Of a DNA stretch of 7,672 nt, positions 1 to 6,337 are shown one piece after another. The stretch spans positions 1 to 7,672 of the forward strand of contig JAISTO010000208.1 of assembly GCA_031272575.1 (NCBI GenBank). Direction: 5' to 3'. The stretch is from Treponema sp. Its GTDB lineage: Bacteria > Spirochaetota > Spirochaetia > Treponematales > Breznakiellaceae. Each line of letters begins with the position of its first letter. The stretch's first letter is position 1. The notes below the pieces were generated by a model. That model saw only the letters and a program-made list of their open reading frames with translations. It was not told the origin of the DNA and searched no databases. The translations under genes were made by a program, and so were the position numbers.

Positions 1-19
1 GAGGCTGCTTTTGGAGTTT

Positions 20-72
20 TTAGAGTAGATTTTTGCCTGCCCACTTGTAAGTGGGCAGGCAAAAATCTCTAA
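20..72. repeat. Long palindrome (hairpin or cruciform)
   Basis: The arms at 27-46 and 49-68 are perfectly complementary over 20 bp with a 2-nt centre. The stem extends by four more pairs (20-23 with 69-72) if a 3-nt bulge at 24-26 is allowed. The GC-rich core (gcctgcccactt) is flanked by T-runs on the 5' side and A-runs on the 3' side, and both runs lie inside the stem. A Rho-independent terminator needs a U-run after the stem on the transcribed strand. Here neither strand has one, so a terminator is unlikely. It is more likely a dispersed palindromic repeat or part of the neighbouring mobile-element debris. Confidence 0.8.
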
Positions 73-80
73 TTTTCAGT

Positions 81-98
81 GCGCTTTAGTCAAAGCGC
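81..98. repeat. Short hairpin next to the IS remnant
   Basis: A perfect 7-bp inverted repeat (gcgcttt / aaagcgc) encloses a 4-nt loop at 88-91. It lies between the long palindrome and the probable left end of the IS remnant. A further 7-bp pair, ggagttt (13-19) and aaactcc (102-108), encloses both hairpins, so the first 110 bases may fold as one nested structure. No U-run follows the hairpin. Its function is unknown. Confidence 0.5.
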
Positions 99-110
99 TA
101 CAAACTCCTA

Positions 111-663
111 GGGCAACGCTGATTAATTCCCTCAGTTTACTATACTAAGCGTATGAATAACCAACAGACATTTACCGACGTGGAATACGCCGGACGGAAA
201 CGCGTTAGTAAGCGCGAAACTTTTTTGAAAACGATGGACCGCCTTATACCCTGGGCGGCCATTATCGCCCTTATTGCTCCCTATTACTATTTGGGGAAGA
301 AGGGGAGGCCGCCGCGGGGCATACCGGTAATGCTGCGGATGTACCTGCTGCAGGGATGGTTCGATCTGGGGGACGACTCTCTGGAGGAGAACATCTACGA
401 CAGCTACGCGATGCGGCAGTTCATGGGGATGGACTTTTTGGAGGAAGGGGTGCCTGACGCAACGACTCTGCTGCAGTTCCGGCATCTGCTCGAGCGACAC
501 GGGCTGCAGAAAAAGATCTTCGAGATGATCAATGCGGTGCTGGAGCAGGAAGGGAAGATCATGCGCGGGGGAAGTGTGATCGATGCGACGATCATCGATG
601 CGCCGTCATCGACGAAAAACAGGGCGAAGAGCCGCGATCCTGAGATGCATCAGTGCAAGAAGC
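111..663 (+). mobile_element. IS5-family insertion sequence remnant (left part)
   Basis: This is the left portion of an IS5-type element: a short AT-rich leader followed by the start of its transposase. The left end is estimated near 111, where the flanking hairpins stop; no terminal repeat could be confirmed because the right end is missing. Similarity to the transposase family stops at about 660, so the right half has been deleted or replaced. The region is less GC-rich than the genes to its right, as expected of foreign DNA. Both boundaries are approximate. Confidence 0.55.
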
Positions 664-755
664 TGAAGATGAACACCGTCTCCATGCGCCCGGCGGTGAA
701 GCCGTCCACGTTACTCATGGAGTCTCCTCCGAAAAGTCAAGAATTTGCCGCATAA
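153..755 (+). pseudogene. IS5-family transposase, C-terminally truncated
   Basis: The 200-residue product is the N-terminal half of an IS5-family DDE transposase, which normally has about 300 or more residues. Recognisable features are the basic start with RKRVSKRETFL (residues 15-25), GRPPRGIPVMLRMYLLQ (51-67), the helical motif VPDATTLLQFRHLLE (100-114), and VIDATIIDAPSSTKN (142-156), in which D144 is the likely first catalytic Asp. Family conservation ends at RDPEMHQ (161-167). The expected continuation (a KKG...FGMK-type segment, the second Asp and the Glu) is absent. The remaining 30 or so residues do not match the family, and the last ones are encoded by the adjacent inverted-repeat element, with the stop at 753-755. 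No Shine-Dalgarno sequence precedes the ATG. It cannot be an active transposase. Confidence 0.88.
650..718 (-). pseudogene. Possible truncated 5' end of an unknown gene
   Basis: On the minus strand, a strong Shine-Dalgarno-like GGAGGAG (724-730) sits 5 nt before an ATG at 718. The frame encodes 22 residues starting MSNVDGFTAGRMETVF and stops at 650-652. The stretch from about 663 to 718 is exactly where the plus-strand transposase no longer resembles its family. The ORF may therefore be the first 18 or so codons of a different gene, cut off by the IS junction. It may equally be chance. The ribosome binding site lies inside the left arm of the 720-912 inverted repeat. The product is not recognised. 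Confidence 0.2.
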
Positions 756-912
756 ATGCGGTCCGCGAAATTACACGAATTAGTAGCAACTTCGTTGCTA
801 ACGAATGAACGCGAATTTTACGAATTGTATGCGGTATTATTCGCGATAATTCGCATTCATTAGCGTTCATTCGCGTTTACTTACTTAATTGCTGACTTTT
901 CGGAGTAGACTC
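720..912. repeat. MITE-like element with 20-bp inverted termini
   Basis: The outer arms at 720-739 and 893-912 match inverted over 19 of 20 bases; the single mismatch is C726 against the base opposite. The roughly 150-bp interior is AT-rich and itself structured. It has a 6-bp hairpin at 748-761, a 7-bp hairpin at 784-800 (tagcaac / gttgcta), an 11-bp inverted pair at 802-812 and 863-873 (cgaatgaacgc), and recurrent TTCGCG/CGAATT-type words. No ORF with coding character fills it. No clear target-site duplication is seen. The right arm ends on the last base of the lptD-like stop codon. It fills the gap between the transposase remnant and lptD, and as RNA it could form the 3' end of the lptD transcript. 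Confidence 0.7.
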
Positions 913-3900
913 TATTCTATCGTGATGTTCGGCTCGTTGGTGGTGGTGTTCCGGTAGCGGTTGATGGCCACCTTCACCTCGCTGATGGGTACCCAACTCA
1001 CCGAGAAGGTGACGTCCGTGAAAAACTTGTACGAGGGGTTGGACGTATCGGTCATGTCAAGATAGGGGGTAAAGTTAAGCCCCAGCACCGCGTTCCAGTC
1101 CCCCAGATGGTGATTCGCGTTCAGACTGAAGGACTTCAACTTGAAGCCGGAACTTTTGCGTTTTTCATCGTCGTCGAAACGGAACGAGTTAATAAGGTCG
1201 ACAAATATGTTTTCTTCGCCCGGCAGTTTGGTGTCCAGATTCCAGATGTCCCAATTCTGCACGTAGCGGTATATCGCCGCGTTTTCCGAATTGCTGCTGA
1301 AGGTAATGTCGATAAAGTTGACCAGCGAGAAACCGAAACTGAGGACGAACGAAAAGCGCGAGTAGGTGTAGCGCTGCAGGTCGAAGGAAAGGCTGGTACT
1401 GAGATTGGCGTTTAATTTGAGGCGGCCCTCCCAGAGCGAGTCGTAGGCGAAACTCTTCGCGTAACTCATGCGGAACTCGCGGGGGTGGAGCGCTTCCTCC
1501 GCGGTGCCCTGCACCCAGCCCTTGCTCTGATCGAGTTCGTAATCTTTCGAGCGCACCGCGGAGAACGAACTGGAAAAAGAGCCGAGGGTGAGCGAACTGG
1601 TCAGCGTCGTGTACTCTTTCAGTTCCGGATCGTAGACCACATACTGCTGAAAATTCCCCAGTGTGCCGAAGCGGAGCGTACCGGTGAAGTAGAGCGGGTC
1701 CCACTTGCGCTTGTCGTCCTCCCAGGGCTCGGTGACCTTGCCGCGTACGCTGAAGTCGGTTATCCAGACGCGGAAACTGGCGCTTGCCGAGATGCTGGCG
1801 TCCTCGGGCGGCAGTTCCGCGCTGAACGAGAGGCTCTGCGACTGCTCCATAACGGTGGCCGCGATGTTCGCGGTGAGTTGGTGGCCGTCCAGATTGTCCT
1901 TGTCCCACTTGCCTTTTTTCCATTCCCAGTCGTCGTCCGCCTGCACGAAGGTGGATTTTGCCAGCAGACCCTTCACCGTGTACTGGAGGGAGGTGCCGCT
2001 CCACATCGTGCTCCAGAAAAACGGCTTCAGGCTGAAGGAGCTCGTCCAACTGGATGAAAAAGAGGTCGCCGCCTTTGCACGGTCGTTCGCGGCTTTTTTC
2101 TTGTCGTCCGTATCGTAGATATCCTCGCTCAAAAAACTGTAATCCTGCCAGGCGCCGGTACCGGAAACGCCGAGCGCGGCCGAGTAGAGCCCCGCCGAGT
2201 TGCTTATGTTCATGTTGACGGACGCGTCGCTCCGCGCGCTCGTCAGAATCGAATCGATGTCGCTCCAGTCGATATCCTCGGTGGTATTCCAATTGGTTGG
2301 AGAAAACTGCAGTTCGCTCGCGGCGGAGGGATTCAACCGGTAGTCGAGGCTGACGCTGTTCCCCCCCAGGTTGAGGGCCGGTATGCTGAACGTTTGATTC
2401 AGGACCGGCGGGGCGAGACGGTACGGATCAGAGGCCGCGGCGGCCGCGGCAGCGGCCTTTTGTTCGGTTTCGGTTTTCTGCCAGGGCGAGCGGGAAGGGA
2501 GGGGGAGCAGGCTTTCACCCTTGTCCTCCTCTTTGGGGGCGCTTGACGAGGCCGCGGTCCCAAGCCGGAGCGGCGTCCCCGCCAGCGAGGTGCTCAGCGA
2601 GAGGATCGTGAACTTGCTCGGATGAAAAAAGTTGCGCGAAGGGTCAACCCCATTTTTGCTGCTGTCGTTTTTGGGCATAAAGGTGACCGCGCTCGATATG
2701 CTCGAAACAGAAAACGAACTAATGTAGGGGGACAGCGCGCTTATTGAGGGGTTGAGCGAGCCGGAGATGCTCCAATCGTACGAACCGATAGTCGTCTGGC
2801 TGGTCGTTTCATCCTCTTTCGAGTTCCCCTGCTTCAAGAGGCTGAACCAGTCCAAATTTTCGGAGCGGTTCGTTATCAATTCGTCAACGTAAATATCAGA
2901 ATAATAGGGGAAGATCCAATTGAAGGACCCGTACTTAAACGTGGCCGAGCCCGTGTACCTGAGCCGGTAGCGGAACGGTACATCGAACGAAAAAAGTTTC
3001 GATTTGTTCCAGGAGTCCTCGCCGTTTGAATCGAAGGGGGTGGTCGAGTCGCCCGAGCCGTACACGTTGCGGGTAAAGCCCAGCCCGAACGAGAGGGAGG
3101 TCGCGCCGAAGGAGCCTTTGGCGGGCAGCCCCAGTTCCATGCCGGTGTAAAAACCCAGTTTCGCGTACGCGTCCGCCAGTATCGAAAGCGTTACCCCGCT
3201 CGTGTCCACCGACTTCTTGCCGGTGCTCCGCAGAAAAAGGCCCACCCGCTCTTTTTCCATGCTCGTGCTGCCGCCGAGAATCTTCGTGATCGAGTTTTCG
3301 GAAACGGTCGACGCCTTGGGCCGCCCCAGAAGGTAGGTCGTCGTTTGCAGGAAGGCCCCCTCGCGGGTCCTCGTGCCCGGTACCGGATGGAACACGATCT
3401 CGTCGGTGGGGTAGTGCAAAAACGGAATGTAGAAGAGGGGGATAGTTCCCACCTTGATCGCGGCGTTCAAGAACGCGAAATCCGAGCCCGGCAAAAGCCA
3501 GATCCGCGAGGCCGAGAGGGACCAGTAGGACTCCTGCTCGTTCGCGTTGGTCACCTCGGCGTTGGAAAGGACGGTGACATCCTCGTCGCTCCGCGAGATC
3601 ACGGTGCCGGAAAACCGGTAGGTGGTCGTTTCGCCGCTCAGGGCCCGCTCGGAGACGCCGTCGATAAAGAGGCTCGACCAGTTGTCCAGATTGACGGTGA
3701 TGCTGTCCCCCTTAAAGGTTTCGGTCGTGTCCCCCTCGGTCATTTGGTACACGACGCCGCCCGAGGCCGTAATGACGTTGCGGGTGCGGTTGTAGAGAAT
3801 TTCCGCCGCGTTCACCACATGGTTTTTTTCCCCGTCCTTCAGGCTGATTTTCACGTCCCCGGAGAGGCGGGCGTACTCCTCGTCCACCGCCTTCAGGGTG

Positions 3901-4415
3901 AAGTACTCGGAACTGCGCGCCGACTCGATGGTGATGGTCCGCTTCTTCGCCCCTTCAGGCGCGCCATAGGGGGCCGGCAATTCGTAGTGCAGCCGTATCC
4001 GGCCCGCGATCTCCTCGCGGCTCCCCCCCTCGCTGAGGCCCAGGCTCCGCGCCAGGTCCGCCAGTTCCTCGAGCGAGGACGTCTTGAGTTCCTGATCGAT
4101 GCGCTTCTGTTCGGCAGTGAGGGGTTTGGGCGGCTCTTCTGGCGGCGTTTCTTCAGCGCCCGCTGAAGCGCCCGCTGAAGCGCCCGCTGAAGCGGCCGAT
4201 TCCGCGCCCCCGGCGGCCGCCGCCTCCCCCGGCGGCGCTTCGGCGGCCCCCCCCGGGACAGCGGCCCGCGCCCCCTCTGCCGAGGGCGCGGCGTCCTCGG
4301 GCCAGGCGAGAGCGCGTACCCCGAGCAGCAGCGCGGCAACGAGAGCCCCTCGCGCACACATTGTGCGCCGCCCGGCCGGGGGGGCGGGAGGGTGTCGAAA
4401 AGCAAAAACCCGCAT
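912..4415 (-). CDS. lptD: LptD/OstA-like outer-membrane assembly protein
   Basis: LptD inserts lipopolysaccharide-type lipids into the outer leaflet of the outer membrane, in a bridge with LptA/LptC-type proteins. This 1167-residue version (from the ATG at 4415) is longer than typical LptD. Order of parts: signal peptide with hydrophobic core at about 24-37; an Ala/Glu/Pro-rich linker (about 38-100) with SAGA repeats; a SAP-like helical motif (about 113-146); an OstA/LptA-like domain (about 174-304, including SGDVKISLKDGEK); the LptD-like signature IPLFYIPFLHYP (325-336); then a very long Ser/Tyr/Trp-rich beta-barrel to the C-terminus. A low-complexity insert with eight Ala (654-661) probably forms a loop. 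A TTG at 4433 is in frame but lies inside the predicted promoter spacer, so the ATG at 4415 is preferred; the ATG at 4361 is also possible. No Shine-Dalgarno is present. Which lipid it carries is unknown, because some treponemes lack classical LPS. Confidence 0.78.
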   Translation of the reverse strand: MRVFAFRHPPAPPAGRRTMCARGALVAALLLGVRALAWPEDAAPSAEGARAAVPGGAAEAPPGEAAAAGGAESAASAGASAGASAGAEETPPEEPPKPLTAEQKRIDQELKTSSLEELADLARSLGLSEGGSREEIAGRIRLHYELPAPYGAPEGAKKRTITIESARSSEYFTLKAVDEEYARLSGDVKISLKDGEKNHVVNAAEILYNRTRNVITASGGVVYQMTEGDTTETFKGDSITVNLDNWSSLFIDGVSERALSGETTTYRFSGTVISRSDEDVTVLSNAEVTNANEQESYWSLSASRIWLLPGSDFAFLNAAIKVGTIPLFYIPFLHYPTDEIVFHPVPGTRTREGAFLQTTTYLLGRPKASTVSENSITKILGGSTSMEKERVGLFLRSTGKKSVDTSGVTLSILADAYAKLGFYTGMELGLPAKGSFGATSLSFGLGFTRNVYGSGDSTTPFDSNGEDSWNKSKLFSFDVPFRYRLRYTGSATFKYGSFNWIFPYYSDIYVDELITNRSENLDWFSLLKQGNSKEDETTSQTTIGSYDWSISGSLNPSISALSPYISSFSVSSISSAVTFMPKNDSSKNGVDPSRNFFHPSKFTILSLSTSLAGTPLRLGTAASSSAPKEEDKGESLLPLPSRSPWQKTETEQKAAAAAAAASDPYRLAPPVLNQTFSIPALNLGGNSVSLDYRLNPSAASELQFSPTNWNTTEDIDWSDIDSILTSARSDASVNMNISNSAGLYSAALGVSGTGAWQDYSFLSEDIYDTDDKKKAANDRAKAATSFSSSWTSSFSLKPFFWSTMWSGTSLQYTVKGLLAKSTFVQADDDWEWKKGKWDKDNLDGHQLTANIAATVMEQSQSLSFSAELPPEDASISASASFRVWITDFSVRGKVTEPWEDDKRKWDPLYFTGTLRFGTLGNFQQYVVYDPELKEYTTLTSSLTLGSFSSSFSAVRSKDYELDQSKGWVQGTAEEALHPREFRMSYAKSFAYDSLWEGRLKLNANLSTSLSFDLQRYTYSRFSFVLSFGFSLVNFIDITFSSNSENAAIYRYVQNWDIWNLDTKLPGEENIFVDLINSFRFDDDEKRKSSGFKLKSFSLNANHHLGDWNAVLGLNFTPYLDMTDTSNPSYKFFTDVTFSVSWVPISEVKVAINRYRNTTTNEPNITIE
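2433..2456 (-). repeat. Poly-alanine GC-triplet tract in lptD
   Basis: Eight consecutive GCN codons encode an alanine run within the low-complexity insert of the LptD-like barrel. The insert also contains Lys/Glu/Gln-rich sequence on the N-terminal side of the run. This part most likely lies in a surface or periplasmic loop, not in a membrane strand. The codons are mixed (gcc, gct, gcg), so it is not a pure triplet microsatellite. Confidence 0.7.
4156..4191 (-). repeat. Three perfect 12-bp tandem repeats in lptD
   Basis: The plus-strand unit gcgcccgctgaa occurs three times without mismatch, at 4156-4167, 4168-4179 and 4180-4191. Read as coding sequence it gives SAGASAGASAGA in the linker after the signal peptide. 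The unit is a multiple of three, so gain or loss of copies would change linker length without shifting the frame. Confidence 0.9.
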
Positions 4416-4423
4416 TTTCAAAG

Positions 4424-4452
4424 ATGATAGCAAAAAGGGACGGGATAGGCAA
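4424..4452 (-). promoter_or_regulatory. Predicted sigma-70 promoter of the lptD-like gene
   Basis: On the minus strand, TTGCCT (4452-4447) and TATCAT (4429-4424) are separated by 17 nt. TGC directly precedes the -10 box, giving an extended -10 motif. A start about 7 nt downstream of the -10 box falls near 4417, only about 2 nt before the ATG at 4415. This predicts a leaderless or nearly leaderless mRNA and excludes the in-frame TTG at 4433 as a start. No ribosome binding site is visible at the ATG, which is consistent. Confidence 0.55.
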
Positions 4453-4471
4453 GGGGGCGGGGGCCGGGGGG

Positions 4472-4500
4472 TTTACTTGTCATCATTTTTATGCTATGAT
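4472..4500 (+). promoter_or_regulatory. Predicted sigma-70 promoter of the barrel-nadD-LCP operon
   Basis: TTTACT (4472-4477) and TATGAT (4495-4500) are separated by 17 nt, with TGC before the -10 box (extended -10). The expected transcription start is at about 4507, which is the A of the first ATG of the operon. No Shine-Dalgarno is present, so the first gene appears to be translated from a leaderless transcript. The -10 region closely resembles that of the divergent lptD promoter (TTTATGCTATGAT against TTTTTGCTATCAT). Confidence 0.6.
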
Positions 4501-4506
4501 AGCGGT

Positions 4507-5151
4507 ATGATCAAGAAACTGATTCCCTTCGCAATGGCTGCCGCGCTGCTTATGGCGGCGGGCGGCGGCCTGTGGGCGGAGGAAGCGGCGCTGCCGAAAG
4601 GGGGCGCCGCTGTTTTTGACTATGGGGTCTCGGGCGCGTATGTCACCCGAATCATCAGGCAGACGGGACGGAGCAATTTTGTCTTCGAGGATTTTATGCC
4701 GGGGCTTTTTCTTAGTGTCGAAACGACCCGTACGCGGCCGGTGAACTATCTTTTTCGGCTTTCGGCTTTCTATCCGCTCGCGTTTTACTTCAACGACATA
4801 CCGCAGGACCCCAAAAATGTCCTGCGCTATGCGGTAGACTTTTTTGCGGGGCCGCTCTTCGAGCCCGCTCCCGGCAGCGTGTTCTCCTTAAACATTTCAC
4901 CGGGGGTGCATGTCTTTATGCAGAACACCGACCGGTGGAACTACGTGCACCTGGGTTTGGGCGCGCTGCTTGGGGCCGAGTTTCCGATCGCAAGGCGCTG
5001 GTCCGCGATCCTCAACGTGTCGGCGGCGTTCGACTACGGCAATATCGGCGGAAACCGCCGCATGGAACCGCTCGATGCCGCGTACCAGTACCAGGCCGAT
5101 ATCGGACTCCGCTACAGCCGCAAGACGGAGAATCCGAAGCCTTACCTGTAA
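4507..5151 (+). CDS. Small secreted outer-membrane beta-barrel protein
   Basis: This 214-residue protein has a clear Sec signal peptide: MIKK, a hydrophobic core, and a likely cleavage after LWA at residue 24. The mature part alternates polar and hydrophobic/aromatic residues in segments separated by short turns, for example VNYLFRLSAFYPLAFYF, VFSLNISPGVHVFM, WNYVHLGLGALLGAEF and YQADIGLRYSR. This is typical of a small outer-membrane barrel, probably with about 8 strands. No enzyme motif is seen. OmpW-like small porins of spirochaetes are a possible comparison, but I cannot assign a family. The start at 4507 is chosen because the next ATG (4534) would remove the positively charged n-region. 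It is the first gene of the operon; its TAA stop is followed after 1 nt by nadD. Confidence 0.75.
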   Translation: MIKKLIPFAMAAALLMAAGGGLWAEEAALPKGGAAVFDYGVSGAYVTRIIRQTGRSNFVFEDFMPGLFLSVETTRTRPVNYLFRLSAFYPLAFYFNDIPQDPKNVLRYAVDFFAGPLFEPAPGSVFSLNISPGVHVFMQNTDRWNYVHLGLGALLGAEFPIARRWSAILNVSAAFDYGNIGGNRRMEPLDAAYQYQADIGLRYSRKTENPKPYL

Positions 5152-5152
5152 C

Positions 5153-6328
5153 ATGAAGTACGCGCTCCTGGGCGGCAGTTTCAACCCGATCCATGTGGGG
5201 CACCTCGCCCTGGCGGATGCGGTGCTCTCCGGCGCGGGCTGCGACCGCGTCATCCTGGCGCCGGCGTTCCAGTCGCCGTTCAAGAGCGGCGCGGACTGCG
5301 CGCCCCCTGCCGCGCGCCTCGCCATGGTATGCGCGGCCTGTGCCGGCGACTCGCGCCTCGCGGTGGATGATTGCGAACTGCGCCGCGAGGGGGTCTCGTA
5401 CACGATAGACACGGCCGCGGATCTCGCGGAGCGCTGGCAGCCCGAGGGCAAACTCGCGCTTGTCATCGGGAGCGACCTGGCCGCGGGCTTCGGCCAGTGG
5501 AAGGACGCGGCGCTCCTCGCGGAGCGGACGGATATCATCATTGCGGCGCGGCCGGGCGCCCCCCTGGGGGCTTTCCCCTACCCGCACCGCGTCCTCGAGG
5601 GGGCACTGCCCGACGTTTCGAGCAGCATGGTGCGGGAACGCATCGCAGGCGGGGGGGCCTGGCGGGGGCTCGTGCCCCCCGGCGCGCGGGATATCATCGA
5701 GCGGGAGGGGCTCTACGGGCGCGCGGCCGCCCCCTGGCCGGACGCGGCTCTGGTCACCCTGGTGGAAGACTACGCGCGGCAGGTCCTCAGCGCGAAGCGC
5801 TTCCTCCACTCGCGAAACACGGCGCTCCTCTGCGCGGAACTCTGCGCGGCGGCCGGCCTTGCGCCGGCCCGGGGCTACCTCGCCGGCATAGCGCATGACA
5901 TCTGCAAGGGGCTCCCGCTTTCGGAGCAGGAGGCGCTGGCAAAGCGGGACGCGGCGGAAGAGGGGGAGCGCCTTTCGAGCCTCGAGCGGACGCACAGCAG
6001 CCTCCTGCACGCGCGGGCCGCCGCGGCCCTGCTGCGGGAGCGCTTCGGCGTCCGGGACGATGGCCTGCTCGCGGCGCTCCGCTCGCACACGATCTGCGCG
6101 GCGGAAATGTCCCCCCTGGCCATGATCGTCTACACCGCGGACAAGGTCGAGCCCGCGCGGGAGCACGTGAGCGCGGCGCTGCGCCGCCTCTGCCGGGACG
6201 CGGCCGCGGGCAGGGCATCGATCGACGCGCTTTTTGCCGCGGCGCTGCGGGATGCCGCCCGTTTCCTCGGCGAAAAGGGCATGGATGTATCCCCCAGCGC
6301 GAAACGCCTTTTGTCAAAGTTAGGATGA
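5153..6328 (+). CDS. nadD: NadD-YqeK fusion: NaMN adenylyltransferase plus HD-domain Ap4A hydrolase-type domain
   Basis: The N-terminal domain (about 1-190) is nicotinate-mononucleotide adenylyltransferase, which makes deamido-NAD from NaMN and ATP in the cytoplasm. Visible motifs are GGSFNPIHVGH (7-17, with H14 and H17 for nucleotidyl transfer), SYTIDT (82-87), IGSD....WKD (105-118) and VSSSMVR (155-161). The C-terminal domain (about 200-391) is a YqeK-type HD phosphohydrolase: FLHSRNTA (H219), AHD (H248, D249), H286, SHT (H312) and YTADKVEP (D330). YqeK proteins hydrolyse diadenosine tetraphosphate symmetrically. All expected metal ligands appear present, so both domains are probably active. 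Such fusions are known in some other bacteria. The ATG at 5153 begins directly at the nucleotidyltransferase fold; longer reading frames only run back into the upstream gene. With a 1-nt gap and no Shine-Dalgarno, translation is probably coupled to the upstream gene. Confidence 0.92.
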   Translation: MKYALLGGSFNPIHVGHLALADAVLSGAGCDRVILAPAFQSPFKSGADCAPPAARLAMVCAACAGDSRLAVDDCELRREGVSYTIDTAADLAERWQPEGKLALVIGSDLAAGFGQWKDAALLAERTDIIIAARPGAPLGAFPYPHRVLEGALPDVSSSMVRERIAGGGAWRGLVPPGARDIIEREGLYGRAAAPWPDAALVTLVEDYARQVLSAKRFLHSRNTALLCAELCAAAGLAPARGYLAGIAHDICKGLPLSEQEALAKRDAAEEGERLSSLERTHSSLLHARAAAALLRERFGVRDDGLLAALRSHTICAAEMSPLAMIVYTADKVEPAREHVSAALRRLCRDAAAGRASIDALFAAALRDAARFLGEKGMDVSPSAKRLLSKLG

Positions 6329-6332
6329 GGAG
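6327..6332 (+). promoter_or_regulatory. Ribosome binding site of the LCP gene
   Basis: GAGGAG lies 5 nt before the ATG at 6338 and overlaps the TGA stop of the nadD-yqeK gene (6326-6328). It is the only strong Shine-Dalgarno in front of a full-length gene in this window and fixes the LCP start. The arrangement suggests translational coupling. Confidence 0.8.
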
Positions 6333-6337
6333 ACTAT

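Noticed and set aside
27..68. Bidirectional intrinsic terminator
   Set aside because: The T-run precedes and the A-run follows the stem on both strands, so no U-tract follows the hairpin in either transcript.
720..912. CRISPR array
   Set aside because: Repeated words are short and irregular, in both orientations, without unit-length repeats or spacers, and no cas gene is present.
3345..4166. Long plus-strand reading frame opposite lptD (273 codons), and a similar minus-strand frame at 1189-2292
   Set aside because: Both are out-of-frame shadows of the lptD coding sequence. Their products are Arg/Gly/His-rich with no recognisable domain, as expected of alternative frames in GC-rich DNA.
4416..4433. 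TTG at 4433 as the start of the lptD-like gene
   Set aside because: It lies inside the predicted promoter spacer, upstream of the expected transcription start, and has no Shine-Dalgarno.
4910..5152. Upstream in-frame extension of nadD beginning at 4910
   Set aside because: It lies wholly inside the barrel gene in another frame. The nucleotidyltransferase fold begins within a few residues of the ATG at 5153.
5012..6166. 384-codon minus-strand frame opposite nadD-yqeK
   Set aside because: The plus strand encodes a complete motif-bearing enzyme here. The antisense product is Arg-rich, low in complexity and without a domain.
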